A stretch of DNA of 64,000 bases from Chelativorans sp. (GCF_031180965.1 NZ_JAPSLH010000002.1:216449-280448); one strand, 5' to 3'. Counted from the first letter of the stretch, positions 52,204 through 61,208 are shown. Made by a program: numbers and translations. Notes: generated by a model from the letters alone, not told the origin.

Positions 52204-53457
52204 ATGGGCGCACGCATAGAAGCCGACTATCTGATCGAGACCGCCGAAGATCCGCGCCGCGCGGCCGAGACCATGGCGGGCGAACAGTCCTCCGGCACCT
52301 TCGTTCCCGTTCCGGGAGAGACGGCAGATCTGAAGCAGCGCGCCGGCGCCCGGGTGGAGCGGCTGGAAGTTCTGGAGCAATGCGCGGCCCCTTCGCTCCC
52401 CGGCGCGAGCCGGCCGCAAGGCTCTGCCATCCGCCGCGCCCTCGTCACGCTATCCTGGCCGCTCGAAAATCTCGGCCCCTCGCTGCCGAACCTGGTCGCG
52501 ACGGTGGCCGGCAATCTTTTCGAGCTGAAGGCCTTTTCGGGCCTGCGCATCCTCGACATCCGGCTGCCGGAGGCTTTCGGCACCGCCTATCCCGGGCCGC
52601 GCTTCGGTGTCGAAGGCACCCGCCGCCTCTCGGACGTATGGGAGAGGCCGCTGATCGGCACGATCGTAAAGCCGAGCGTCGGCTTGAGCGCCGAGGAAAC
52701 GGCTTCGCTCGTCGGCGAGCTCGCGCGCGGCGGGATCGACTTCATCAAGGACGACGAGCTGCAGTCGGACGGGCCGGCCTGCCCGTTCGAGGCGCGGGCG
52801 CGCGCCGTCATGCGCGTGGTCAATGACGAGGCGCAGCGCAGGGGCAAGAAGGTGATGTTCGCCTTCAACCTGACCGGCGACCTCGACCAGATGCGCCGCC
52901 GCCACGACCTGGTGCGCGATCTCGGCGGCACCTGCGTGATGGCCAGCCTGAACTCCGTCGGGCTGGTCGGCATGATCGAGCTCGCCCGCCATTCCGAATT
53001 GCCCATTCACGCCCACCGCAACGGCTGGGGCTATCTTTCCCGCCACCCGGCGCTCGGTTGGTCCTATATCGCCTGGCAGAAGCTGTGGCGGCTTGCCGGC
53101 GCCGACCACTTGCATGTCAACGGCCTGAAGAACAAGTTTTCCGAGGACGACGACAGCGTGATCGCCTCGGCGCGCGAATGCCTGACGCCGCTTCTTGCCG
53201 AAAAGCCCTGCATCGCCATGCCCGTCTTTTCCTCCGGCCAGTCCGCGCTGCAGCCGCCGGAGACCTATCGCCGCCTCGGCTCGGCCGACCTCATCTATGC
53301 GGCGGGCGGCGGCATCCTCGCCCATCCGCAGGGAGTGGCTGCGGGCGTGGCGAGCCTGCGTGGATCCTGGGAGGCTGCGATGTCGGGCGTGCCGCTGGAG
53401 GAATGTGCGCGCACCCATCCCGCGCTCGCCGCGGCGCTGCAATCCTACGGCGGATGA
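52204..53457 (+). CDS. RuBisCO-like protein, probable 3-oxo-isoapionate-4-phosphate decarboxylase or transcarboxylase/hydrolase
   Basis: RuBisCO-like proteins of the D-apiose pathway act on 3-oxo-isoapionate 4-phosphate. The 417-residue protein has a RuBisCO-fold barrel with GTIVKPSVGL, then GGIDFIKDDE. The latter keeps the lysine that is carbamylated (K182 here) and the metal-binding D and E. HAHRNGWGYLSRHP and LHVNGLKNKFSED replace the usual loop motifs, and YAAGGGILAHPQGVAAG binds phosphate. It is not a carbon-fixing enzyme. The neighbouring DUF1537 kinase (ATGA overlap) would make its phosphorylated substrate. Two family members, OiaX (decarboxylase) and OiaT (transcarboxylase/hydrolase), fit; I cannot tell which. 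The start at 52204 lies 40 bases after the TGGTATA site. Confidence 0.78.
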   Translation: MGARIEADYLIETAEDPRRAAETMAGEQSSGTFVPVPGETADLKQRAGARVERLEVLEQCAAPSLPGASRPQGSAIRRALVTLSWPLENLGPSLPNLVATVAGNLFELKAFSGLRILDIRLPEAFGTAYPGPRFGVEGTRRLSDVWERPLIGTIVKPSVGLSAEETASLVGELARGGIDFIKDDELQSDGPACPFEARARAVMRVVNDEAQRRGKKVMFAFNLTGDLDQMRRRHDLVRDLGGTCVMASLNSVGLVGMIELARHSELPIHAHRNGWGYLSRHPALGWSYIAWQKLWRLAGADHLHVNGLKNKFSEDDDSVIASARECLTPLLAEKPCIAMPVFSSGQSALQPPETYRRLGSADLIYAAGGGILAHPQGVAAGVASLRGSWEAAMSGVPLEECARTHPALAAALQSYGG

Positions 53458-54845
53458 AGAGCACGGACCCAGACCTCGCCTCGCGGGAGCGGCCGCTCAT
53501 CGCCTGGTACGGCGACGATTTCACCGGCTCCGCCGCCGCCATGGAGGTGTTGAGCTTTGCCGGCATTCCGAGCGTGCTTTTCCTGCGCGTGCCGAGCGAG
53601 GAACAGCGCGCGCGCTTTGCCGGCCATGCGGGGATCGGCCTTGCCGGCACGGCCCGCGCTCACCCGCCGGAATGGATGGAACAGCATCTGCCGGAAGCCT
53701 TCGGGTTCCTGAAGGGGCTGGGTCCGGAGCTCTTCCATTACAAGCTCTGCTCGACACTCGATTCCTCGCCCGCCATCGGATCGATCGGCCGTGCCATCGA
53801 GATCGGCCGGCGGGTGGTCGCGGACGCCCCCGTTCCCCTTCTCGTCGCCGCGCCGCCCATGCGGCGGTACCAGGTGTTCGGCAATCTCTTTGCCGGGGCG
53901 CCGGTGACGGTGCACCGGCTGGACCGGCATCCGGTGATGCGCCGCCATCCCGTGACTCCCATGGACGAGGCCGATGTGCGGCTGCATCTGGCGCGCCAGA
54001 CGGCGCTCCCCCTCGGCCTGGTGGACCTTGTCGACCTGCGTGAGAATGCGAGCGCCGACGCCGCCTGGCGGCGCGAACGGGAAGGGGGAGCCGGCATCGT
54101 CGCGCTCGACGCGCTGGACGAGCCCTCGCTTGCCGAGGCCGGCCGGCTCCTCTGGGAGAACCGCAGCGCCTCCCCCTTTGTTGCCGGTTCGCAGGGCGTG
54201 CAATATGCGCTGGTCGCCCATTTCCGGCAGATCGGAGCGATCGCCCCCATCGACCTGGTGCCGCGGGTGCCGGAAAGATCGCCCGTCGCCGTCGTTTCCG
54301 GTTCCGTCTCGCCGATAACCGAGGCACAGATCGGGGAAGCCGTCGCGCGCGGCTTTGCGGAGGTGCCGCTCGATGTGGCGGCCGTGGTGCAGGGCGGCTC
54401 GCGCGATGCGGTCCGCCAAGCGGTCGAGCGCGCGAGCAGGCTGATCGGCGACGGCCGCAGCACGATCGTCCATGCCGCGCGTGGCCCAGCCGATCCGCGC
54501 GTCGCCACTCTTGCCCGCATTGCCGCAGCCGAAAACCTTTCCTCCGCGCAGATCGGCGCGCGCATAGGCGAAGCGCTTGCCGAGATCCTCGCCGCGCTGC
54601 TCGAACGGACCGGCGTCCGCCGCGCCATCGTCGCCGGCGGCGACACGTCGGGCGCGGTGATGGGCGCGCTCGGCATCTATGCCCTCACCGCGCTTGCCCC
54701 CACCGTCCCCGGCGCCTCGCTTTTCCGCGCCCATGCGGATGCGGCCGCCCTTGACGGGCTGGAGATCGCGCTGAAGGGCGGCCAGATGGGCAGCCCCGAC
54801 TTCTTCGACTGGATCCGCCGCGGCAACGAGTCTGGGCCCGCCTGA
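53454..54845 (+). CDS. oiaK: DUF1537-family sugar-acid kinase, probable 3-oxo-isoapionate kinase
   Basis: DUF1537 (four-carbon acid sugar kinase) proteins phosphorylate sugar acids with ATP. The 463-residue protein has the N-terminal substrate domain (PLIAWYGDDFTGSAAAME, HYKLCSTLDSSPAIGSIG). The C-terminal nucleotide domain contains AVVSGSVSPITEAQI, AIVAGGDTSGAVMGALG and LKGGQMGSPDFF. ATG 53454 overlaps the RuBisCO-like gene stop, so the pair is translationally coupled. The kinase plus RuBisCO-like pair is the known arrangement for the apiose route; other DUF1537 kinases act on threonate or erythronate, which remain alternatives. Confidence 0.8.
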   Translation: MKSTDPDLASRERPLIAWYGDDFTGSAAAMEVLSFAGIPSVLFLRVPSEEQRARFAGHAGIGLAGTARAHPPEWMEQHLPEAFGFLKGLGPELFHYKLCSTLDSSPAIGSIGRAIEIGRRVVADAPVPLLVAAPPMRRYQVFGNLFAGAPVTVHRLDRHPVMRRHPVTPMDEADVRLHLARQTALPLGLVDLVDLRENASADAAWRREREGGAGIVALDALDEPSLAEAGRLLWENRSASPFVAGSQGVQYALVAHFRQIGAIAPIDLVPRVPERSPVAVVSGSVSPITEAQIGEAVARGFAEVPLDVAAVVQGGSRDAVRQAVERASRLIGDGRSTIVHAARGPADPRVATLARIAAAENLSSAQIGARIGEALAEILAALLERTGVRRAIVAGGDTSGAVMGALGIYALTALAPTVPGASLFRAHADAAALDGLEIALKGGQMGSPDFFDWIRRGNESGPA

Positions 54846-54860
54846 GCCGATCCTCACTCG

Positions 54861-54880
54861 AACTGGTATGTTGACATGAT
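54861..54880 (+). promoter_or_regulatory. Composite operator before the oxidoisomerase-like gene
   Basis: AACTGGTATGTTGACATGAT combines the AACTGGTAT block of the apiose cluster with TATGTTGACAT. The latter also occurs (reverse complement) in the uxaC-uxuB operator. It lies 77 bases before the start of the next gene. Dual control by two GntR-type proteins is possible but untested. Confidence 0.5.
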
Positions 54881-54956
54881 GAGCATAGCACTGTAGCCAT
54901 TTTCATCGGCCGATATTGCGCGGCGCATGAACCGCGCCGGCAGCGGGGAGGACCAA

Positions 54957-55793
54957 ATGGCTACGTCGATCACTATTCTCGGTGCTGGCGGAAAGATGGG
55001 CTTTCGTGTCACGAAGAAGCTCGTCGATGCGGGATATGACGTGCGCGCCATCGAGATCGGCGAAGCGGGCCGCGAGCGCCTCAAGCAGGCAGGCATCGCC
55101 TCGGTCGAGCGGGATGCCGGGATTTCCGGCGCCAAGGTCATCGTTCTGGCATTGCCGGACACGCTCATCGGCCGGGCCGCCCACGAGATCGTCGACCGGC
55201 TGCCGGCCGGGACGATGCTCCTGATGCTCGACGCCGCCGCGCCCTATGCCGACGAGTTGCCCAAGACCCGGCCGGATCTCACCTATTTCGTGGGCCACCC
55301 CTGCCACCCGCCCCTCTTCAACGACGAGACGGAATGGGAGGCGCGGCGCGACTATCACGGCGGCATCGCCCGCCAGTCGATCGTCTGCGCGCTCATCCAG
55401 GGGCCGGAGGAGCACTACGCGCTTGGCGAGGAGATTTGCCGCGCCATGTGGTCGCCCATCATCCAGGCGCACCGGGTCACGCTGGAGCAGCTTGCGATCC
55501 TCGAGCCTGGCCTTTCGGAAATGGTCGCGATGCCCTTCGTGGACACGATGGTCGAGGCGGTCGAGCGCTGCGAGCGCGACTACGGCATTCCGCGCCAGGC
55601 CGCCATGGATTTCCTGATCGGGCATCTCAATGTCGAGATCGCCATGTGGTTCGGCTATTCGCCGAAGGTGCCGTCCGACGCCGCGCTCAACCTGATGCGC
55701 TTTGCCAAGAAAGTGGTGGTGCGCGACGAATGGCACGAGGCGCTGTCGCCGAAGAAGGTGAAGGAAGCGGCGGAGCTGATCGTCCGCAGCTGA
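54957..55793 (+). CDS. apnO: Probable D-apionate oxidoisomerase (6-phosphogluconate-dehydrogenase-like)
   Basis: ApnO oxidises and rearranges D-apionate to 3-oxo-isoapionate by moving a hydroxymethyl group. The 278-residue protein starts with the NAD motif ITILGAGGKMGFRVTKKLVDAGY. It continues with VIVLALPDTLIG, a histidine- and proline-rich VGHPCHPPLFND and MDFLIGHLNVEIAMWFGY, which do not look like ordinary 6-phosphogluconate dehydrogenases. ATG 54957 follows GGGGAGGACC. The assignment rests on the neighbouring kinase and RuBisCO-like genes plus the fold. It could alternatively be an uncharacterised sugar-acid dehydrogenase. Confidence 0.72.
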   Translation: MATSITILGAGGKMGFRVTKKLVDAGYDVRAIEIGEAGRERLKQAGIASVERDAGISGAKVIVLALPDTLIGRAAHEIVDRLPAGTMLLMLDAAAPYADELPKTRPDLTYFVGHPCHPPLFNDETEWEARRDYHGGIARQSIVCALIQGPEEHYALGEEICRAMWSPIIQAHRVTLEQLAILEPGLSEMVAMPFVDTMVEAVERCERDYGIPRQAAMDFLIGHLNVEIAMWFGYSPKVPSDAALNLMRFAKKVVVRDEWHEALSPKKVKEAAELIVRS

Positions 55794-55803
55794 GGGCCGC
55801 CTG

Positions 55804-56646
55804 GTGCGCCCGATCTCCGTCTCGACCGCCGCCTTCGACGGCTATGCGTTGGAGACCGCCTTTCAGGCGATCGCTTCGGCCGGGGCGCGCTACGTCGAGC
55901 CTGCCTATATCAAGGGCTATCTTCCCTTCGACGAGACTGCCTTCTCGCCTGACAATGCCGCCGCGCTCGCCGCCGCCGCCGATGCGGCGGGGCTGACCGT
56001 GCTTGCCGTCTCCGCGCATATGAATCTCGCCGACGGTGACGGCCGGGCCATGCTCGCCCGGCGCATCGGATTTGCCGGCGATCTCGGCGCGCGATTCCTC
56101 GTCACCAATGCCGGGCCGGCCTCGGCGCGGGCCGAGATCGCCGCGATGATAAGATCGGCTCTCCCGGTGCTCGAAGCCGCCGGCGTCGTCCTTGCGCTGG
56201 AGAATCCGGGCCACGGCTCGGGCGATCTCATTCCATCCGCGACGGCCGGGCAGGATCTTGTCCAGGCGATCGGCAGCCCCTTCGTCAGGCTCAATGCCGA
56301 TCTGTGCAACACCTATACCTATAGCGGCGGCTCGGCGGACCCTCTGCAGGACCTCCTCGCCGCGCTTCCCGCGATCGCCCATGTGCACCTGAAGGACGTG
56401 GCCGAGCCCAGCGCCGACTGGCGCTTCTGCCCCATCGGCGAGGGCGTGATCGGCTACAGCCCCATCCTCGATGAGCTGGCGCGGCAGGCGCCGGAGCTTC
56501 CCATCGGCATCGAGCTGCCGCTGCGGCTGGAGCGGCGCGGACGCGGCGATCCGGTGCGGCTAGCCGAGCACCCGGCGCTGGAAGATGTCATCGCCGCGGT
56601 GCGGCGCTCGCTGGACTTTGTCCGGCAAGGCCTTGGGCGGGCCTGA
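55804..56646 (+). CDS. Xylose-isomerase-like TIM-barrel protein, possible 3-oxo-isoapionate decarboxylase
   Basis: The 280-residue product belongs to the sugar phosphate isomerase/epimerase group (AP endonuclease 2 type barrel). Visible features are RPISVSTAAFDGYALETAF at the start and metal-site segments VVLALENPGHGSGDL, NADLCNTYTYSG, HVHLKDV and GIELPLRL, giving Glu, Asp, His and Glu ligands. GTG start 55804 lies ten bases after the oxidoisomerase stop. In apiose clusters a barrel protein of this sort can act as 3-oxo-isoapionate decarboxylase (OiaC). It could instead be an isomerase or epimerase. It converges with the permease gene only three bases away. Confidence 0.65.
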   Translation: MRPISVSTAAFDGYALETAFQAIASAGARYVEPAYIKGYLPFDETAFSPDNAAALAAAADAAGLTVLAVSAHMNLADGDGRAMLARRIGFAGDLGARFLVTNAGPASARAEIAAMIRSALPVLEAAGVVLALENPGHGSGDLIPSATAGQDLVQAIGSPFVRLNADLCNTYTYSGGSADPLQDLLAALPAIAHVHLKDVAEPSADWRFCPIGEGVIGYSPILDELARQAPELPIGIELPLRLERRGRGDPVRLAEHPALEDVIAAVRRSLDFVRQGLGRA

Positions 56647-56649
56647 GCT

Positions 56650-57627
56650 TCAGCTTTCGGCGGCAAGGCGTCTGCGGCGCTGCGCCATGGTGGATAGCCC
56701 GGCGATCGCCAGCACGGCGATGATGATGGTACCCTGCACCACGTCCTGTGCTCCGGTCGGCAGGCCCGCGACTTGCATGGTCGTGACGATCAGGATCAGG
56801 AACATCGCCCCGAAAAGCGTGCCCACGGCGGTCGAGCTGCCGCCGAAGATAAGGGTGCCGCCGAGCACCACGGCGCCGATCGACTGCAGGAGGAAGGGCG
56901 TGCCCATATCGAGGAAGGCCCCTCCCACATAGGCCGAGAGCAGCGCGCCGGATGCCGCCGCAAGCACGCCGCTGGTGATGAATGCGGCGGTGATCGTCGC
57001 GCCGGTGCGGATGCCGGCGAGGCGGGCGGCTTCAAGGTTCTGCCCTACGGCCGCAAGCCGCATTCCAAAGGCGGTGCGCGAAAGCACGATGCCGGAGACG
57101 GCGACGGCGGCAAGCGCGATGAGGGCGATGACGGGCACGCCCAGAACGCGTTCCGTGGCGACCGTGCGAAGCGCCGGCGCCACGTCGAAGCCGCGCACCT
57201 GGCGGTTGATCATCAGCGTGGCGGTCGCGAGGATATACCCCGTCGATAGCGTGGCGATCATCGCCGCGATCCTGAGCTTCAGGACGAGGAAGGCATTGAG
57301 GAGCCCGGTAGCAGCGCCTGCGGCAACGGCCGCCGCCAGCGCCAGCGGCAGGCCGGCATTCGTGCCGCCTGACACGGTGACGGTGATGAAGGCGGAAAGG
57401 GTGACAACGCTCGCGACCGACAGGTCGATATTGCCTCGTCCAGTCGTCACCACGAACATTTGGCCGAGCGCCACGAGGGTGAGGAAGGAGACGGAGCGGG
57501 CGATCCCGGTGAGGCTCGAAAGGCTTGCGCGCTCGCTCACAACCGAAAGGGCAGCCCACAAGATCAGGACGCCCGCCGCCGCCCAGATCCACCGCTGCTG
57601 CCGCAACATGGCAGGGAAGGAATTCAT
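56650..57627 (-). CDS. Sugar ABC permease (RbsC type) of the apiose-cluster importer
   Basis: This is an inner-membrane permease of 325 residues with about nine helices. Family motifs are VTTGRGNIDLSVASVVTLS and AVVLGGTLIFGGSSTAVG. ATG 57627 overlaps the stop of the fused ATPase-permease gene by four bases (ATGA). Together with the permease half of that fusion it should form the heterodimeric channel. It is the last gene of a three-gene minus-strand operon (binding protein, fusion, permease). Confidence 0.88.
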   Translation of the reverse strand: MNSFPAMLRQQRWIWAAAGVLILWAALSVVSERASLSSLTGIARSVSFLTLVALGQMFVVTTGRGNIDLSVASVVTLSAFITVTVSGGTNAGLPLALAAAVAAGAATGLLNAFLVLKLRIAAMIATLSTGYILATATLMINRQVRGFDVAPALRTVATERVLGVPVIALIALAAVAVSGIVLSRTAFGMRLAAVGQNLEAARLAGIRTGATITAAFITSGVLAAASGALLSAYVGGAFLDMGTPFLLQSIGAVVLGGTLIFGGSSTAVGTLFGAMFLILIVTTMQVAGLPTGAQDVVQGTIIIAVLAIAGLSTMAQRRRRLAAES

Positions 57628-60089
57628 CGTTCGTCCCTCCTCAGGAAGGCCGCACCCAGGCCGAGCACGGCGATCATCAAGAGGCCCTGTATGGAGGCGT
57701 TGAAGTCGGTGCTGACGCCCAGATTGCCGAGCAGTGCGCCGATCAGCGAGAGCGTCACCGCGCCGGCCGCGACGCCGAGCGGGAAGATGACGCCGCCGAT
57801 GAGCTGGCAGCCGCCCAGGACGACGGCGGCCACGGAAAGCAGCGTATAGGTGCCGCCCGCATTGATGTCCCCCGCCCCGCTGGAGGCGGCGATCGCGAGA
57901 CCCGCCGAGGCGGCGAACCCGCCGGCGATGAGGTAGCGATAAATGGTGTAGCGGAGCGCCGGCCAGCCGGACCGCTCGACGACCGCTTCGTTGTTGCCGA
58001 AGCCGCGCAGCACGGTTCCCAGCCTTGAACGGTGGATCGCGATGGCGACGGCCGTCGCCGCAACAATCAGGATGAGCGGCGTCGGAATGCCCGGAATCGA
58101 CCAGGATGTCAGGGCCCTCAGCCAGTCCGGGGCTGCGCCTCCGGGCGCCGGCAGGATCATGTACCCCGTGCCATACCAGATGAAGGAAGCGCCGAGCGTG
58201 GCGACGATCGCCGGCACATGGCACAGCCTGATGATGAGCGCGAGGAGGAAGTAGCCGCCGAGCCCGGCCAGAATGGCGGCTGCCCCCAGCGCCGGAGTCG
58301 AGGCGAGAAGCGTGACGGCAACCACGTTGATGAAGCCGACGAAAGCCCCTGCCCCGAGATCGATCTGGCTGCCGCCGACGACGAACATCTGCGCGAAGCC
58401 GATCAGGACGAGCGCCACCGCGGGCCCGAGAAGCAGTTTCAGGCCGAATTCGGAGATGACGATCGGGTTGCGGGCGGCCATGACGGCAAAGACGAGCACC
58501 AATCCGATCAGCGCCGTGTGGCGCAGCGCAAGCCGCAGCCAGTCGCCCGCGCTGCGCCCCTGCTCGGCCTTCGTTTCCGTTGCTCCCGCCCGGGCGGAGA
58601 AAGCCGCATTGAGGATCGCCTCTTCGCTGATGTCCTCGCGTGCGAGCTCGCGCACGATCCTGCCCTGCGACATCACCAGGACGCGGTCGCATTCCTCGAA
58701 CTCGCGATCCTCGGTCGAGAACCAGATGACGAGCTTGCCGCCTTCCGCGGCGGCGCGGATCACCTCGTAGAATTGCCTTTTGGTGCCGATGTCCACGCCG
58801 CGCGTCGGATCGTCGAGGATCAGGATGTCGGCGTCGGTCGCGAGCGCGCGGGCGACCAGCGCCTTCTGCTGGTTGCCGCCGCTGAGCTCGGTGATGGGTG
58901 AGGAGAACCGTTCCGGATCGAGCTTCACGGAGCGCGAGATCGGCAGCGCATGCTCCCGCTCCTTCTCCATCGACACCACGGAAAAGGCGGGGCGCCTGGC
59001 CGTCCGGCCCACGGCGATGTTGGTCAGCACGTCGAACAGGGGAAAAATGCCTTCCCGCACCCGGTCACCCGAGACATAGGCAACTGCTGCGGAGCGGGAG
59101 GCGCCGCCGCGGCCCCCGTGGAATAAGTCCTTGAGGAGCGCCTGCTGGCCATCACCTTCAAGAGCGGCGATGCCGACGATCTCGCCGGCGCGGCAGGAGA
59201 TCGGCGTGGCAAGGGGTTCAGCGCGCGTGCCGGCGACGGTCGCGAGCACAGGACCCAAGTCCCGCACATGCTCCCTTGCCCGGCGCAATTCCGCTTCGAG
59301 CTGCGCCCCGCCCATGATCTCCACGAGGCCGGCGACGCTCACCTCGGACACGTCGCAGTCCGCCACCTTGCGGCCGTTGCGCATGGCGACGACGCGCGTC
59401 GCGACATCCACGATCTCGGTGAGCTTGTGGCTGATGAAGATCACGGCCACGCCGCGCGCGGCAAGCGCGCGCACATGGTCGCGCAGTTGGCGGCTTGCCA
59501 CCGCGTCCAGCGAGGAGGTCGGCTCGTCGAGGATGAGGAGTTGCAGGCCCGGGCTTGCCACGGCGCGGGCGATCTCCACCATCTGCCGCTGCGCGATTGG
59601 CAGGGAGCCGATTTCCGCCGTCATGTCCGGCCTGGCGCCGGGGAACACGGCGCCGATGCTCGCCAGCGCCGCCTTGGCATAGGCGCGACGCCAGCCAACG
59701 GGCTGGGGGTGCGCCTCCGGCTGCTCTATGAAGAAGTTCTCGGCAATGGTGAGATTGGAGCAGAGCGAGAGCTCCTGATGCACGGTGCGGATGCCCTGCC
59801 TCTGGGCCGCCTTGGGTCCGTAGGCGGCAAGGTGGACGGCCGCCCCTCCGATCGCGAGCGTTCCCTGGTCCGGGATGGTCGTGCCGCCCAGAACACGCAT
59901 GAGCGTGCTCTTGCCCGCGCCATTGGCTCCGACGAGCCCCAGGATCTCGCCGGGCGCTATGGCAAGGGAAAGATCGCTGACGGCAACCGTGGGGCCATAG
60001 CGGACGGTGACGCCGGAAAGCGAGACGATCGGCTCGGCCTGCCGGGCAAGGACGGCCCCGTCACTGTCGGAACGAAGGGAAACGCGCAT
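57624..60089 (-). CDS. Fused ABC ATPase-permease of the apiose-cluster importer
   Basis: This single 821-residue polypeptide combines two importer subunits. Residues about 1-505 form an RbsA-like tandem ATPase: Walker A VGANGAGKST, ILDEPTSSLDAV, a degenerate second Walker A (EGDGQQALLKD), LSGGNQQKALVARAL and ILILDDPTRGVD. From about residue 530 to the end is an RbsC-like permease with VVGGSQIDLGAGAFVGF and AVVLGGCQLIGGVIFPLG. The reading frame is continuous across the join (AFSARAGATETKAEQG linker), so it is a true fusion and not a missed boundary. ATG 60089 follows GGGGAGGAGGA. Confidence 0.88.
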   Translation of the reverse strand: MRVSLRSDSDGAVLARQAEPIVSLSGVTVRYGPTVAVSDLSLAIAPGEILGLVGANGAGKSTLMRVLGGTTIPDQGTLAIGGAAVHLAAYGPKAAQRQGIRTVHQELSLCSNLTIAENFFIEQPEAHPQPVGWRRAYAKAALASIGAVFPGARPDMTAEIGSLPIAQRQMVEIARAVASPGLQLLILDEPTSSLDAVASRQLRDHVRALAARGVAVIFISHKLTEIVDVATRVVAMRNGRKVADCDVSEVSVAGLVEIMGGAQLEAELRRAREHVRDLGPVLATVAGTRAEPLATPISCRAGEIVGIAALEGDGQQALLKDLFHGGRGGASRSAAVAYVSGDRVREGIFPLFDVLTNIAVGRTARRPAFSVVSMEKEREHALPISRSVKLDPERFSSPITELSGGNQQKALVARALATDADILILDDPTRGVDIGTKRQFYEVIRAAAEGGKLVIWFSTEDREFEECDRVLVMSQGRIVRELAREDISEEAILNAAFSARAGATETKAEQGRSAGDWLRLALRHTALIGLVLVFAVMAARNPIVISEFGLKLLLGPAVALVLIGFAQMFVVGGSQIDLGAGAFVGFINVVAVTLLASTPALGAAAILAGLGGYFLLALIIRLCHVPAIVATLGASFIWYGTGYMILPAPGGAAPDWLRALTSWSIPGIPTPLILIVAATAVAIAIHRSRLGTVLRGFGNNEAVVERSGWPALRYTIYRYLIAGGFAASAGLAIAASSGAGDINAGGTYTLLSVAAVVLGGCQLIGGVIFPLGVAAGAVTLSLIGALLGNLGVSTDFNASIQGLLMIAVLGLGAAFLRRDER

Positions 60090-60127
60090 TCCTCCTCCCC
60101 GGAAGATGGCGGATGGACGGCCTCAAA

Positions 60128-60160
60128 GCCGCGCCCTGCGCGTCTTGCGCACGGCGCGGC
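60128..60160 (-). other. Long hairpin after the binding-protein gene
   Basis: GCCGCGCC (60128-60135) pairs with GGCGCGGC (60153-60160), and inside it TGCGC (60137-60141) pairs with GCGCA (60147-60151). On the minus strand it begins seven bases after the binding-protein stop. There is no T-tract, suggesting mRNA protection or partial termination before the fusion gene. Confidence 0.65.
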
Positions 60161-60167
60161 CGATGGA

Positions 60168-61208
60168 TCAGCTTCCGCCGAGCAGGTTCTGCTCCACCCA
60201 TTCCCTTGTATAGGTGGGGCTGACGATGCGCCCGGCCGGCATGTCCGCATATTCGGCAAGATTCTCGGCCGAGACCACCGCCACGGGCATGGTGATGGAT
60301 TTCGGCGCCTCCCTGCCCTCGGTCATGGCGAGCGCCAGCCAGAAAGCCGCGCCGCCGATGCCTGGCGTCGAGTTCATCGAGGTCGTCTTGTAGCCGTCCT
60401 TCGCCTGCTCCGCCCAGAAGCGGATGAAATCGGAGCTGCCGCCGCCTTCAATGACGGGAAGGTCCTCCGCATAGTCCCCGCCATATTGCAGGAAGGCCTG
60501 CGCTATGCCGAAATCGTCGCTGCCGCCCTGCGCCAGCACCGCGTCCACCTTGGGCAGGCTCGGCAGCACGTTGGCCACGGCCGCCTGTGCGACCGGTGCC
60601 GTCGCTTCGCCGTAGACCTCAGCCACGACCTTCACGTCCGGATGCTTGGCCAACACCGCCATCTGCGCATCGTACATCTGCTTGTCCGGGCCGGAGCCGC
60701 GCACGCCGCGCACCACGATGACATTGCCCTTGCCGCCGATGAGCTCGATCGTCTTCTCCGCCTGCTCGGTCTTGTAGGCCGTGAAGTCGAAGCCGAGCGT
60801 GGTTGCGCAGGGGGCGGTCACGAGCGAATCGAAGGCGAGCACCTTGATGCCGGCCTGGCAGGCCTGCTCGACCGTGTCGTTGAGCGCCGTCTCGGACGCG
60901 GCATTGATCGCGATGGCATCGACGCCGCGCAGGATCAGGTCTGCGAGCTGGCTCTGCTGCTGCGGAATGCTGCCGTCACCGTTGAGGACGACGTAGTCCG
61001 CGATCAGCCCTTCCGCCTTGGCCTTCTCCGCGGCCTCCGTGAAGGCATCGACCATCTGCCGCCGCCAGGTGTTGCCGTAGAACGAGTTCGACAGCGCGAT
61101 GACCGGCTTGTCCTGCGCCTGCGCGGGACCGCCCGCTCCCGCCGCCACTACGGCTGCAGCGGCGAGCGCGGCAGCGGCCGCGGATTTCAGGATTCTTGAT
61201 ACGAGCAT
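60168..61208 (-). CDS. Periplasmic sugar-binding protein of the apiose-cluster importer
   Basis: This is the receptor for the importer with the fused ATPase-permease. The 346-residue precursor has a signal peptide (about 32 residues, alanine-rich, ending near AQA-QDK). The mature protein is of the Peripla_BP_4 type: VIALSNSFYGNTWRRQMVDAF, GVDAIAINAASETALND, VLAFDSLVTAPCATTLGFD and VIVVRGVRGSGPDKQ. GGGAGGAAGG precedes ATG 61208. An operator-like palindrome at 61267-61283 lies between it and the divergent gntR. D-apiose or an apiose-derived acid is the likely ligand by context only. Confidence 0.88.
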   Translation of the reverse strand: MLVSRILKSAAAAALAAAAVVAAGAGGPAQAQDKPVIALSNSFYGNTWRRQMVDAFTEAAEKAKAEGLIADYVVLNGDGSIPQQQSQLADLILRGVDAIAINAASETALNDTVEQACQAGIKVLAFDSLVTAPCATTLGFDFTAYKTEQAEKTIELIGGKGNVIVVRGVRGSGPDKQMYDAQMAVLAKHPDVKVVAEVYGEATAPVAQAAVANVLPSLPKVDAVLAQGGSDDFGIAQAFLQYGGDYAEDLPVIEGGGSSDFIRFWAEQAKDGYKTTSMNSTPGIGGAAFWLALAMTEGREAPKSITMPVAVVSAENLAEYADMPAGRIVSPTYTREWVEQNLLGGS

